From Lysobacterales bacterium (lineage in GTDB: Bacteria > Pseudomonadota > Gammaproteobacteria > Xanthomonadales > SZUA-5), in contig JANJUH010000280.1 in NCBI GenBank assembly GCA_024710675.1, positions 1 to 7,094 of the forward strand: a DNA stretch of 7,094 nt, given 5' to 3'. Every line of letters begins with the position of its first letter. The first letter of the stretch is position 1. The notes under the pieces were generated by a model. The model did not search any database and was not told where the DNA came from. It saw nothing but the letters and a program-made list of their open reading frames with translations. The translations under genes and the position numbers were made by a program. Below, in pieces: positions 1 to 7,050 of this stretch.

Positions 1-738
1 GAGCGCCTGGTTCGGTCCGCGCGCGCAGTCCTCGCTGCAGGCCAGTAGCTCGACCTTCATGCCGAGCAGGTCCATGCGGATGCGACGCGCATCGAATCGT
101 TCGTCCACATAAGCCCGCACGCTCATCGGGCTGTCGGGATAGCGCACCAGCTGGTCGACCTCGTAGAGCTCCGCATCGCCCGCCATCAACTCGATCGTGC
201 GCCGCCCGCGGATGCTGGTCTCCACCGGCACCGTCGCGAGCTGGCTGGGGATGAAGGCATCGATGGCGACCAGCTTGCGGCCCTCGGCAATGCCGCCAGC
301 GAAGGCCCGGCGCTGGCCCTCGAAGAACAGCGCGTGCGCAGGCAGTTCCAGTTCCTGGCGTCGACCCTGGCCCGCGCTGTGGATGTCGACCTGGAAGCGT
401 CGCGGTGCGATGCGCGTACCGGCGTAGACCAGTTCCTGGCCGGCGGTGACGAGTTCGGCGCGAAAAGCCAATGGATCGCCGTCGGCGGCTTCGACGGTCT
501 CCTCCAGCGAGCGCATCGCGATCGAGATGCCCTCGCGCTGGATCTCGAGATTCATGCGCTCGGCGGTGCGCACGCTGCCATCGGCCCTTTCCTCGCGCTC
601 GGTCAGGGCATGGCCGACCTTGCGGCCATCGAAGAGCACGACCCGCCAGGTGCGCTCGATCCCCTCTGCTGCCGCCGGGGCGGCCGGCCACGCGAGGGTG
701 ACGAGGACCAGCCAGGCACACAGGGCAAGGGGGCGCAT
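1..738 (-). CDS. Secreted protein, N-terminal 246 residues only; possible leader region of a periplasmic transglutaminase-like protein
   Basis: The open frame runs from an ATG at 738 to the left edge without a stop, so the gene is cut by the window. The protein begins MRPLALCAWLVLVTLAW and continues through an Ala/Pro stretch. This is a typical Sec signal peptide, with likely cleavage after Ala24 (PAAA before EG). The mature part is charged and looks beta-rich; it opens with RTWRVVLFDGRKVGHALTER and has no membrane segment. Near the edge there is a C-x3-C pair (Cys234, Cys238, in ACSEDCARGPN). From memory, the pattern of a short 'xGRxxGH' strand after the signal peptide and an 'LxACxxxCAxxPNQ' segment resembles the N-terminal region of transglutaminase-like secreted proteins of Xanthomonadales. 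The catalytic Cys-His-Asp region, if present, would lie outside the window. No clear Shine-Dalgarno precedes the ATG. It lies 67 bp downstream of the YpjD-like gene on the same strand and may share its transcript. Coding is certain; the family is tentative. Confidence 0.7.
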   Translation of the reverse strand, partial: MRPLALCAWLVLVTLAWPAAPAAAEGIERTWRVVLFDGRKVGHALTEREERADGSVRTAERMNLEIQREGISIAMRSLEETVEAADGDPLAFRAELVTAGQELVYAGTRIAPRRFQVDIHSAGQGRRQELELPAHALFFEGQRRAFAGGIAEGRKLVAIDAFIPSQLATVPVETSIRGRRTIELMAGDAELYEVDQLVRYPDSPMSVRAYVDERFDARRIRMDLLGMKVELLACSEDCARGPNQAL

Positions 739-742
739 GAAG

Positions 743-794
743 GTGTTCGACAGGGGGGCGAATCCCCGATTCTGCCAAAGATCCGGTCGAACGC
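743..794. repeat. Nested inverted repeat in the gap between the YpjD-like gene and the secreted-protein gene
   Basis: GTTCGAC (745-751) and GTCGAAC (786-792) form a perfect 7-bp inverted repeat. It can be lengthened by a G-C pair and a G-U pair outside, and by two G-C pairs inside across one mismatch. The loop contains a second small hairpin, GGGG (755-758) with CCCC (764-767). No T-rich run follows on either strand, so it is not a standard intrinsic terminator. It could be an mRNA processing or attenuation structure, or chance in GC-rich DNA. Confidence 0.35.
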
Positions 795-805
795 GGTGTG
801 GTGGT

Positions 806-1612
806 TCAGCGACCGAGCAGGATCTCGAGCACGAACTTGCTGCCGAAGAAGGCCAGCAGCAGCACGCCCATGCCCGACAGCGTCCAGCGCACTGCGGTGC
901 GCCCGCGCCAGCCAAAGCGCCAGCGGCCGTAGACCAGCACACCGTATACGACCCACGCGACGATGGTCAGCACGGTCTTGTGCACCAGGTGCTGGGCCAT
1001 CCAGTCCTCGATGAAGAGGGCTCCGCTGAGCACGGTCAGCGTCAGCAGCGCGAAGCCGGCGACGATGAACTGGAACAGGAGGTCTTCCATCGCCGACAGC
1101 GGCGGCAGCAGGCGCAGGCTGGGCGACAGCCGCTTGCGCCTCAGGTTGTGTTCCTGCCAAGCCACCACCAGCGCCTGCAAGGCCGCGATCGCCAGCACCG
1201 AGTAGGCGCTGAGCGCGATCACGACGTGCAGGCGGATCTGCCAGTCGCCGATGCCGGTGCCCGGGTCGTTCGGCGTGAAGCCATCCAGGGCCACGGCGAG
1301 GGCCGCCACCGGCCAGATCGCCACCAGCAGCACGCGCGCCCGGTCACGCGCATGGGTGCCGGTCATCACCAGGGCCATCGCCCAGGCAACCAGCGACAAT
1401 GCGCTGAAGAAATCAGTGGACACCGGCCCCGCGGTTTGCGGCACGAACAACAGACCGGCGTGCGCCAGCAAGGCCAGTGTGCCGCTGGTCAGGGCCAGGC
1501 GACGCAGCCCGGGTCGCTGGCCCATAGCGTCGGCCAACAAGGCCGCAGCGCCGGCCGCGTAGCCCGTGATCGCGAGGGCGAGCAGGATCGGGGTGAGCAT
1601 GGCCCGGATCAT
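806..1612 (-). CDS. ypjD: YpjD-family inner-membrane protein (cytochrome c assembly/CcsA-like)
   Basis: This is a 268-aa protein with about eight hydrophobic helices (roughly 8-30, 38-57, 66-86, 94-112, 130-152, 180-200, 212-230, 244-264), the size and layout expected of E. coli YpjD. Family landmarks visible are RLHVVIALSAYSVLAIAALQ (127-146), LLPPLSAMEDLLFQ (168-181), HKTVLTIVAW (211-220), FGWRGRTAVRWTLSG (233-247) and the C-terminal FGSKFVLEILLGR. His129 and His211 sit where the CcsA superfamily has membrane histidines linked to haem handling. I see no tryptophan-rich WWD loop, so a direct role as a cytochrome c haem lyase should not be assumed; the exact function of YpjD proteins is not settled to my knowledge. 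The start is uncertain: ATG at 1612 and ATG at 1600 (Met5) are both possible, and neither has a good Shine-Dalgarno. It is divergent from the DUF2237 gene (74-bp gap) and followed by the secreted-protein gene. Confidence 0.9.
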   Translation of the reverse strand: MIRAMLTPILLALAITGYAAGAAALLADAMGQRPGLRRLALTSGTLALLAHAGLLFVPQTAGPVSTDFFSALSLVAWAMALVMTGTHARDRARVLLVAIWPVAALAVALDGFTPNDPGTGIGDWQIRLHVVIALSAYSVLAIAALQALVVAWQEHNLRRKRLSPSLRLLPPLSAMEDLLFQFIVAGFALLTLTVLSGALFIEDWMAQHLVHKTVLTIVAWVVYGVLVYGRWRFGWRGRTAVRWTLSGMGVLLLAFFGSKFVLEILLGR

Positions 1613-1633
1613 CGCACAGCCGCGCTCACGCGC

Positions 1634-1650
1634 CAGCGCTGCCGGCGCTG
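1634..1650. repeat. 6-bp palindrome in the divergent intergenic region
   Basis: CAGCGC (1634-1639) and GCGCTG (1645-1650) form a perfect inverted repeat with a 5-nt loop. It lies in the 74-bp spacer between the divergent YpjD-like and DUF2237 genes. ATAGATT follows directly at 1651-1657, and TAGATT (1652-1657) is a weak candidate -10 box for the plus-strand gene. No matching -35 is seen. The position would suit an operator, but a repeat this short can arise by chance in GC-rich DNA. Confidence 0.25.
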
Positions 1651-1686
1651 ATAGATTCAGCCGATCCGCCCCGCAGGAGCCCCGCG

Positions 1687-2064
1687 ATGAGCGCCCTCAA
1701 CGTCCTCGGCACGCCGCTCGCCGATTGCAGTCACGACCCGCTGACCGGCTGGTTCCGCGATGGCTGTTGCCGCAGCGACCCGAACGATGCCGGCATGCAC
1801 TGGGTGTGCGCGGTGATGACCGCCGAATTCCTCGCCTTCTCGAAGGCGCGCGGCAACGATTTGTCGACGCCGCGCCCCGAATACCGCTTCCCCGGCCTCA
1901 AGCCCGGTGATCGCTGGTGCCTGTGCGCCGCCCGCTGGCGCGAGGCGCTGCAGGCCGGCAAGGCGCCCAAGGTGGTGCTCGAAGCCACCCACCTGAACAC
2001 GCTCGGCGTGGTGACGCTGGCGGAGTTGCAGGCGCATGCGGTCGGGTCCGACGCGAGTCGGTGA
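1687..2064 (+). CDS. DUF2237 family (COG3651) protein
   Basis: The 125-aa protein matches the DUF2237 family along nearly its full length. It shows NVLGTPLADCSHDPLTGWFR, then DGCC, a CAVMTAEFLAFSKARGNDL block (41-59), STPRPEYRFPGLKPGDRWCL (60-79) with CAARW, and VVLEATHL. Length is normal for the family, which is small, soluble and of unknown function as far as I know. Six cysteines (14, 27, 28, 41, 78, 80) fall inside the conserved blocks, including a CC and a CxC pair. That suggests metal binding or thiol chemistry, which is inference. There is no signal peptide, so it is likely cytoplasmic. The start is well supported: AGGAG at 1675-1679 lies 7 nt before the ATG. The gene stands alone on the plus strand, divergent from the YpjD-like gene and convergent with the MOSC gene, with a REP doublet just past its stop. 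Confidence 0.92.
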   Translation: MSALNVLGTPLADCSHDPLTGWFRDGCCRSDPNDAGMHWVCAVMTAEFLAFSKARGNDLSTPRPEYRFPGLKPGDRWCLCAARWREALQAGKAPKVVLEATHLNTLGVVTLAELQAHAVGSDASR

Positions 2065-2070
2065 CCATGG

Positions 2071-2138
2071 GATGTGGGAGCGCGCTTGACGCGCGATGCC
2101 GGGGCCTCGAAGTCGCGCCACGAGGGCGCTCCCACATC
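2071..2138. repeat. REP doublet (REPIN-like, two inverted REP units)
   Basis: GATGTGGGAGCGC (2071-2083) is perfectly repeated in inverted orientation as GCGCTCCCACATC (2126-2138). The axis of symmetry falls exactly on a GGCC (2103-2106). Each half has its own small hairpin: CGCGC/GCGCG (2081-2085 with 2091-2095) on the left and GCGCC/GGCGC (2115-2119 with 2125-2129) on the right, each with a 5-nt loop. A GTGGGAGCG head followed by a short GC palindrome is the layout of REP elements known from Pseudomonas and relatives, which are thought to be moved by RAYT (TnpA-REP) transposases encoded elsewhere. The site between two convergent genes, within 10 bp of the DUF2237 stop, is typical. It may also fold in RNA at the 3' ends of both transcripts, but there is no T run to make it a classical terminator. 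Confidence 0.8.
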
Positions 2139-2163
2139 AGGTCTGGTGCCCCTGGAGGTGCTC

Positions 2164-2964
2164 TCAGTCCAGCACCACCACCGCATCCCCGACCGCGATC
2201 GTCCCACTCCCCCGCGCAATCAGGTTCTGCCCAAAGGTGACGCCCTTCGGCCCGCGTCGATAGCTCGCCAGCGTCCTCAGCGGCTCGCCAGCGCCATCGC
2301 GCTCGCCGCTGTCGGGATCGACCGTGGTGAACACGCAGCGCACACAGGGTTTGACCACGTCGAATTCGACCGCGCCGATGCGCACCCGCCGCCAGCTGTC
2401 CTCGGCATGGGCCGGCACGCCCTCGATGAGCAGGTTGGGGCGGAAGCGGCGCCAGTCCATTGGGCGGCCGACCCGATCTGAGAGCTCGTCGACAGCCGCG
2501 CGGGACAGCAACAGGACGGGATAGCCATCGGCAAAGCCGACCTCGTCGCCCGGCTGGGCATGGTCCGGGTCGACAGGTCGCTGCATGGCCGCATCGGCGT
2601 GGACCAGTCGCACCGTGCGTCCCAGGAAATGGCTGAACCATTCGGCAGCCGCATCGCCGGCATCGGCCGCATCGACCGTATCGCGCCAGACGGTCACGGT
2701 GCTGCGCGCGGACCCGTCCGGTAGGCGTATGCGCAGGGTCGGCATGCCCGGGGCGGCCAGTTCGAGCCCGTCGGGGCCCGGTCTGGCACTGACCTGCACG
2801 AGGCGTCCCTCCTGGCGTCCGGTGACGAAGCGACCCTCGGCATCGACCAGCATCCACGATCGGTCGCCGGCCAGCCCGCGCGCGCCCACGGTCGCCGCGT
2901 CCAGCGCCATCCCGGCACAGGACTTGACCGGATAGCAGGCCAGCACGGCGAGACGGGCGCTCAC
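2164..2964 (-). CDS. MOSC domain protein, YcbX/mARC-like molybdenum cofactor-binding
   Basis: This 266-aa protein has an N-terminal MOSC_N beta-barrel (about 1-125; LACYPVKSCAGMALDAATV, then GLAGDRSWMLVD and FVTGRQEGRLV). A MOSC domain follows at about 140-265 (WRRFRPNLLIEG at 171-182, KPCVRCVFTTVDPDSGERDG at 205-224, LRTLASYRR, FGQNLIARGSGTIAVGD). Cys207 and Cys210 form the conserved CxxC, one of which is expected to bind molybdenum. Relatives (E. coli YcbX, eukaryotic mARC) reduce N-hydroxylated bases and amines using molybdenum cofactor. E. coli YcbX is longer, with a C-terminal 2Fe-2S ferredoxin domain. That domain is absent here, so electrons would have to come from a separate protein. 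The start is GTG at 2964, the only one that keeps the MOSC_N N-terminus, and it overlaps the protease stop codon by 4 bp. No signal peptide, so cytoplasmic. The specific substrate is unknown. Confidence 0.9.
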   Translation of the reverse strand: MSARLAVLACYPVKSCAGMALDAATVGARGLAGDRSWMLVDAEGRFVTGRQEGRLVQVSARPGPDGLELAAPGMPTLRIRLPDGSARSTVTVWRDTVDAADAGDAAAEWFSHFLGRTVRLVHADAAMQRPVDPDHAQPGDEVGFADGYPVLLLSRAAVDELSDRVGRPMDWRRFRPNLLIEGVPAHAEDSWRRVRIGAVEFDVVKPCVRCVFTTVDPDSGERDGAGEPLRTLASYRRGPKGVTFGQNLIARGSGTIAVGDAVVVLD

Positions 2965-5900
2965 GGGCAGCTCTTGCGGTCGGTCAGCAGCGCGATCGGC
3001 GTGTCATTGGCCTCGAAGCGTCCGGACAGGGGAGCGGCGAAGTCCGCCGAGAAGGTCCAGCGCCCGCTCAACAGGCCCTGTCCGGGCTGATCGAACACGC
3101 GGCTGGCGGCGCCGACGGCGGTGCGCGTGACGGCGCTTGCCGCGCAGCCCGGGCAGAAGCCCGTGTACTGGTAGAGCGTCAGTGGTCCTGTGCCGAAGGC
3201 CGGGTTCTGGCCGAGCACCCAGCGCGGACGGCCGCCACCGTCGTACAGGTAGTAGACGACAAAGTCGGTGTCCGGACGGGTGAAGAAATTGGCGCCGTAG
3301 CCGCTGCGGGCCGGCTCGAACCACAGGCCGGTGGGATCGAGGGTGGTGCTGCCGGCACCGACGCAGGCACTCGAGGCGAGCAGTTGCATCGATTCGGCGC
3401 CGCTGCTCCCGTCGATCTCCCAGCCCAGCACCAGGCGGTCCTGCTGGCGCGACAGCACCACCTCGCCGACGCGCACGCCGTCGGCACCACCATCCAGCCA
3501 GTGGTAGCGGTAGAGATCGGCGCGCACTTGGCCGCGGCCGCTGGTCAGCGCATCGGGGAAGGCCAGGTACCAGCTTGGCCGGCCCGCCTCGTCGTAGGTG
3601 TACCAGACCATCTGCGCGGCATCGCCGGCACGACTGAAAAAGAGCCCGTGGCCATCGCGTGCCGGGTTGAACCAGGCCTCGTAGGCGAAAGCGCCCTGCG
3701 GGGCAGACTCCAGCGTGGCGGTGATCGCCAGCGGCAGCATCGCCGCCCCGGGGTTGCGCGCCACGACGTACCATCGTCCCGGTGTGAGCTGGGGCGCATC
3801 GAGCACGATGGTCTCGTTCGAGCCCGGGCCATCGCTGACCGCGACGGCTTCGCCCAGCGGCGGTGCCGCCGGAAACTCCGGCGTGACCGCATTGCCCGGC
3901 GCGCGTGCCAGGTACAGCCCGGCATTGCCCGAGTTGCCGCGCATCTGCACGGTCAGGCGGGAGGCACCAGCCGGCACGTCGATGACCAGCCGCTCGTGCT
4001 GGCTGGCCGCGGGCAACACAAAGGCGCTTTCGACGCCATCGGCGAGCACGCGCTGCGTCGGCACGCTGGCGCCGGTGCGGAGGAAATCGAAGGGAATCTG
4101 CGCGAAGGCGGTGTCCGGCGCACGCCCGCCACGCAGCTCCAGCCAGCCCCAGGCGCGGGCGCCGACCGCAAGGCCCGCGAGGTCGTAGAAGGTCTCGACG
4201 CTGATGGATGCGTTCTCGGCGGCGCTGGTCGGTCCTTGCGCATGCCCGCGCGGGTTCACCTCGGACCTGGAGAGGGCAGCAAACTCGAGGTGCACCGAAT
4301 CGCCGAAGGCGCCGCCATCGAAGCTCTGCACCCGCACCCAATACGATCCGGCTGGTTGACCCTGAAGTTCGCAACGCTCGACAGACACCGGACCGCGGGA
4401 TTCGCACAGCAGTTCGTCTTCCTCGGCACGGCCGTTGCCGTTGCTGTCGCGACCCACGAAAAGGTCGACGTCCGGGGCGCTGCTGCTGACGACATCCGCG
4501 CGCAAGAAGCCGCTGCCGGGCAGGCTCAGCAGGAAGGTGGCGGTCCCGTTGTCGTTGTCGAAGGGCTCGCTGGGCGTGGGATCCTCGAAGAGTTGTGGAT
4601 CCTCGCGCCGCGTTGCCACCGGCCCGTGCCAGCGGTAGGCCAGCGCGGGCAGGGCAATGGTGCCGTCGATCGGCAGCGTGTGGCGGCCGCGATCGGCCTG
4701 GGCATTGATCTCCACGCGCGCCGGCAGGTTGCCCACCACCGAACGCATCACCGCGCGCAGGCGGCTGTCGGGGATCGTCGGGTCGCTCGCGCGGATCGTC
4801 GCCTCGCCGATCGCCACGCGGCCGAGGACGGTCGGCGCACTGACGTCGACCTCGAAGACCACGGCCTGGCTCTGGCCGGCGCTCAGCGTGAAAGTGGCCG
4901 GTTGCGCACTGACGCGGGTGCCGCCCGTCGAGGTGTCGAGCACCTGGTAACTGCCGCCGCGCCAGGCCCGGAAGGTGCGGGTGAAGCTGCAGCGGCTGCG
5001 GCAGGTCTCGCGATACAGCGAGGGCAGGTTCAAGCGCGAGGGATCGCCGCCGATGCGCGGGTTCTCGCGGTCGTAATCGCTCATCGCGATCGGCATCACC
5101 AGACCCGCGGCGAGGGCCCGGTCGATGCGCAGGCGTCCGGCGCCGGCATCGTCGGGTGTCGCTGGCGTGCTGGCATCCTGTAGTCGCACCCCGGGCAGGG
5201 CGGTCAGTTCGAGTGCCGAATACAGCGTGCCGGGTGCCTCGCCCTGACGCTGCGAGCGCAGCAGGGCCAGGGCGCCTGCGACGTGCGGCGCGGCCATCGA
5301 CGTACCGCTCTTGCTGCTCTCGCCGGAAGTGTCGTGCGCCGGCGCCAGTACGTTGACGCCGGGGGCTGTCAGGCTCGGGCGCATCACGCCGGTGTTGCTG
5401 GGGTCCGGTCCGCGCGAGCTGAAACTGGCCAATACGTCGCCGAAGGCGGGATCGCGCAGGGCTTGCACGCCGGTCAGGCGGCCGCTCGCGCCGCCGGTGT
5501 TGGCGCGCACCCACTGCTTGAGCACCTCGCCATCGCTGAAGCCGAGGTGGGTGGCCGGCAGGAAGTGATCGTCGCTGATGGTGCTCTCGCCCTCGGCGGC
5601 GGTGTTCACCAGCACCATGCCGCCGCCGCCGGCGCGCTGCACGTTGAAGCCCTTGGCGACGCGTGCCTGCACACCCCGATCGCAGATCACGATCTGGCCG
5701 GAGAACACCGGGCTCGGCCAGGGATTGCTGATCCCGGTCGGCGGGCTGTCCAGGGCGGTGCCCTGGCTGCACAAGGCGGAGCCGAAGTCGGCGCCCAGCA
5801 CGATCCGCACCGGTCCGACGCCGCCCGCGAGGCCGGCGCCGACGAAGCGGGCGACCGGCGGTGCGGTGTTCTGGCCGGACAGATCGGTGAGCACGTTGGC

Positions 5901-7010
5901 CAGCCGGCGGTCGCTGGTGGCGGCGGCGATGGCGAGCACCCACGGGGAATTCGCCGGCGAGGAGATGGTGCCGGCGGCAGGTCCGCTATTGCCTGCCGAG
6001 ACCGAGATCGCGATGCCGGCGCGGGTCAGGTTGGCCATCGCCCGCATCGAGGCTGTTGCACCACCGGTGATTGCCGGCCACGGGTCGATGGCACCGCCAC
6101 CGATCGAGTAGTTGACCACGTCGACGCCATCGGCGACGGCCTGGTCGAGCGCGGCGGTGGTGGCGCTGCCCGGGCAGCTCCCGTTCTCGCCCTCGTTGGT
6201 GCAGCCCTTGTAAGAAATCAGGTTGGCCCGCGGCGCGACACCCGAGAGTGTCAAATCGAGGGCCGCCGTCTGTCCCTGGATGGTTGTCGTGCGCAGGTTA
6301 CCCACGGCGGTGCCGGCCACGTGGGTGCCGTGGCCGTTGATGTCGTTGCCGTCGCGCGTACCCTCATTGGTGAAATCGTGGATGCCGATCAGCTTGTCGT
6401 TGCAGCGCGCCGCGGCCGAGCTGTTGCACAGGCCGAAGCGGCGGCCGCGTGGGTTCTGGTGGCGGTAACCACTCTGGTCGACGGCGGCAAAGGCCGGGTG
6501 GAAGGCGGCGATGCCGGTGTCGATGATGCCGACGACGATGCCTTCGCCACGGGTCGCATTGACGCCGGGCACGCCGGCCCAGGCTTCGCCGGCCCCGACC
6601 CAGGACGGGCCGGCATCGGTGTGGAGCCGCTCGATGGTCTCGCGCTCGATCCGCGACACTCCGGGCAAGCGCGCCAGGGCTTCGGCCTCATCGGCACTCA
6701 GATCCAGCGCCATGCCGTTCAGTACATGTCGGTAGCGGTGCACCGCGTCGATGCGTCGACCCAAGGCCTTGCCAGCCTCGACCAGCGCCGCCGACTGCTC
6801 GGCATCGAGCCGGGCCAGGTAGGCGCGCACCGCGATCGCCTCGGCATCGAAGCGCTCGCCGGCATCCGGGCGCGTGGCCTTGGTCTGCGCATCGCCCGTG
6901 AAGGCCAGTGTCGGCGGCGCCTGCAGCTCGACGATGTAGCGCTCCCGTTCGCTGGCGGCGTGGGCAGAGGGCAGGGCAGACAGCAGCAGGGCGAAGAGAA
7001 GCGGGCGCAT
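2961..7010 (-). CDS. Secreted S8 (subtilisin-like) serine peptidase, multidomain with tandem C-terminal module
   Basis: The 1349-aa pre-pro-protein starts with a signal peptide (MRPLLFALLLSALPSAHA, cleavage near 18/19). An I9-type inhibitor propeptide follows at about 24-130. The S8 catalytic domain spans about 156-640, with Asp164 (GIIDTG), His227 (NGHGTHVAG), oxyanion-hole Asn341 (SAGNSGP) and Ser571 (SGTSMAAPHVAGA). All catalytic residues are intact. A PA domain is inserted at about 385-515 (SGQIVICDRGVQARVAKGFN). Downstream are an Ig/Fn3-like domain (about 665-765), a PPC-like domain (about 765-915) carrying an EF-hand-type loop at 855-866, a second PPC-like region (about 920-1100), and two copies of an aromatic WF-P-R-G-G / YD-GRP-W module (1111-1151 and 1228-1268). 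Fourteen cysteines fall into local pairs, as expected for an extracytoplasmic protein. No autotransporter barrel or LPXTG-like signal is seen. It probably degrades proteins outside the cell for nutrition; the target is unknown. The ATG at 7010 is the only start that keeps the signal peptide; its Shine-Dalgarno (GGAAG, 3 nt away) is weak. Confidence 0.95.
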   Translation of the reverse strand: MRPLLFALLLSALPSAHAASERERYIVELQAPPTLAFTGDAQTKATRPDAGERFDAEAIAVRAYLARLDAEQSAALVEAGKALGRRIDAVHRYRHVLNGMALDLSADEAEALARLPGVSRIERETIERLHTDAGPSWVGAGEAWAGVPGVNATRGEGIVVGIIDTGIAAFHPAFAAVDQSGYRHQNPRGRRFGLCNSSAAARCNDKLIGIHDFTNEGTRDGNDINGHGTHVAGTAVGNLRTTTIQGQTAALDLTLSGVAPRANLISYKGCTNEGENGSCPGSATTAALDQAVADGVDVVNYSIGGGAIDPWPAITGGATASMRAMANLTRAGIAISVSAGNSGPAAGTISSPANSPWVLAIAAATSDRRLANVLTDLSGQNTAPPVARFVGAGLAGGVGPVRIVLGADFGSALCSQGTALDSPPTGISNPWPSPVFSGQIVICDRGVQARVAKGFNVQRAGGGGMVLVNTAAEGESTISDDHFLPATHLGFSDGEVLKQWVRANTGGASGRLTGVQALRDPAFGDVLASFSSRGPDPSNTGVMRPSLTAPGVNVLAPAHDTSGESSKSGTSMAAPHVAGALALLRSQRQGEAPGTLYSALELTALPGVRLQDASTPATPDDAGAGRLRIDRALAAGLVMPIAMSDYDRENPRIGGDPSRLNLPSLYRETCRSRCSFTRTFRAWRGGSYQVLDTSTGGTRVSAQPATFTLSAGQSQAVVFEVDVSAPTVLGRVAIGEATIRASDPTIPDSRLRAVMRSVVGNLPARVEINAQADRGRHTLPIDGTIALPALAYRWHGPVATRREDPQLFEDPTPSEPFDNDNGTATFLLSLPGSGFLRADVVSSSAPDVDLFVGRDSNGNGRAEEDELLCESRGPVSVERCELQGQPAGSYWVRVQSFDGGAFGDSVHLEFAALSRSEVNPRGHAQGPTSAAENASISVETFYDLAGLAVGARAWGWLELRGGRAPDTAFAQIPFDFLRTGASVPTQRVLADGVESAFVLPAASQHERLVIDVPAGASRLTVQMRGNSGNAGLYLARAPGNAVTPEFPAAPPLGEAVAVSDGPGSNETIVLDAPQLTPGRWYVVARNPGAAMLPLAITATLESAPQGAFAYEAWFNPARDGHGLFFSRAGDAAQMVWYTYDEAGRPSWYLAFPDALTSGRGQVRADLYRYHWLDGGADGVRVGEVVLSRQQDRLVLGWEIDGSSGAESMQLLASSACVGAGSTTLDPTGLWFEPARSGYGANFFTRPDTDFVVYYLYDGGGRPRWVLGQNPAFGTGPLTLYQYTGFCPGCAASAVTRTAVGAASRVFDQPGQGLLSGRWTFSADFAAPLSGRFEANDTPIALLTDRKSCP

Positions 7011-7038
7011 GGGCTTCCGGGGTCGGAGGGTAACGGAC

Positions 7039-7044
7039 AGTATA
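7039..7044 (-). promoter_or_regulatory. Candidate -10 box of the protease-MOSC operon
   Basis: Read on the minus strand the hexamer is TATACT, a 5/6 match to the sigma-70 -10 consensus and the only AT-rich patch in this GC-rich leader. Transcription would begin near 7031-7033, leaving about 21-23 nt of leader before the ATG at 7010. With a 17-bp spacer the -35 hexamer would be CCCGAG, inside the heptamer repeat and unlike TTGACA. The promoter would therefore need an activator, another sigma factor or an upstream contact. Confidence 0.45.
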
Positions 7045-7050
7045 TTGGTC

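Noticed and set aside
806..1612. Cytochrome c haem lyase (CcmF/CcsA proper)
   Set aside because: The protein is short, lacks a WWD-type tryptophan-rich loop and matches YpjD landmarks to the C-terminus.
446..1651. 401-codon plus-strand frame opposite the YpjD-like and secreted-protein genes
   Set aside because: Gln/Arg/His-rich composition without domains; it crosses two real minus-strand genes and their gap.
2071..2138. Intrinsic bidirectional terminator
   Set aside because: The structure is strong but no T run follows on either strand and the central loop is long; the REP reading explains the sequence better.
1898..2857. 319-codon minus-strand frame overlapping the MOSC and DUF2237 genes
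   Set aside because: Arg/Gly-rich shadow of the MOSC gene that also runs through the REP doublet and into the DUF2237 gene.
3384..5183. Long plus-strand open frame (599 codons) antisense to the protease
   Set aside because: It is Ala/Arg/Gly-rich, has no recognisable motif and lies wholly opposite a protease with intact domains. Long antisense frames are expected in DNA of this GC content.
3004..5943. 979-codon minus-strand frame inside the protease gene
   Set aside because: Arg-rich shadow in another frame of the same strand; all domain motifs are in the 1349-aa frame.
2164..7010. Protease plus MOSC protein as a defence or toxin-activation system
   Set aside because: The protease is a signal-peptide-bearing extracellular enzyme and the MOSC protein is a metabolic reductase type; nothing else in the window suggests defence.
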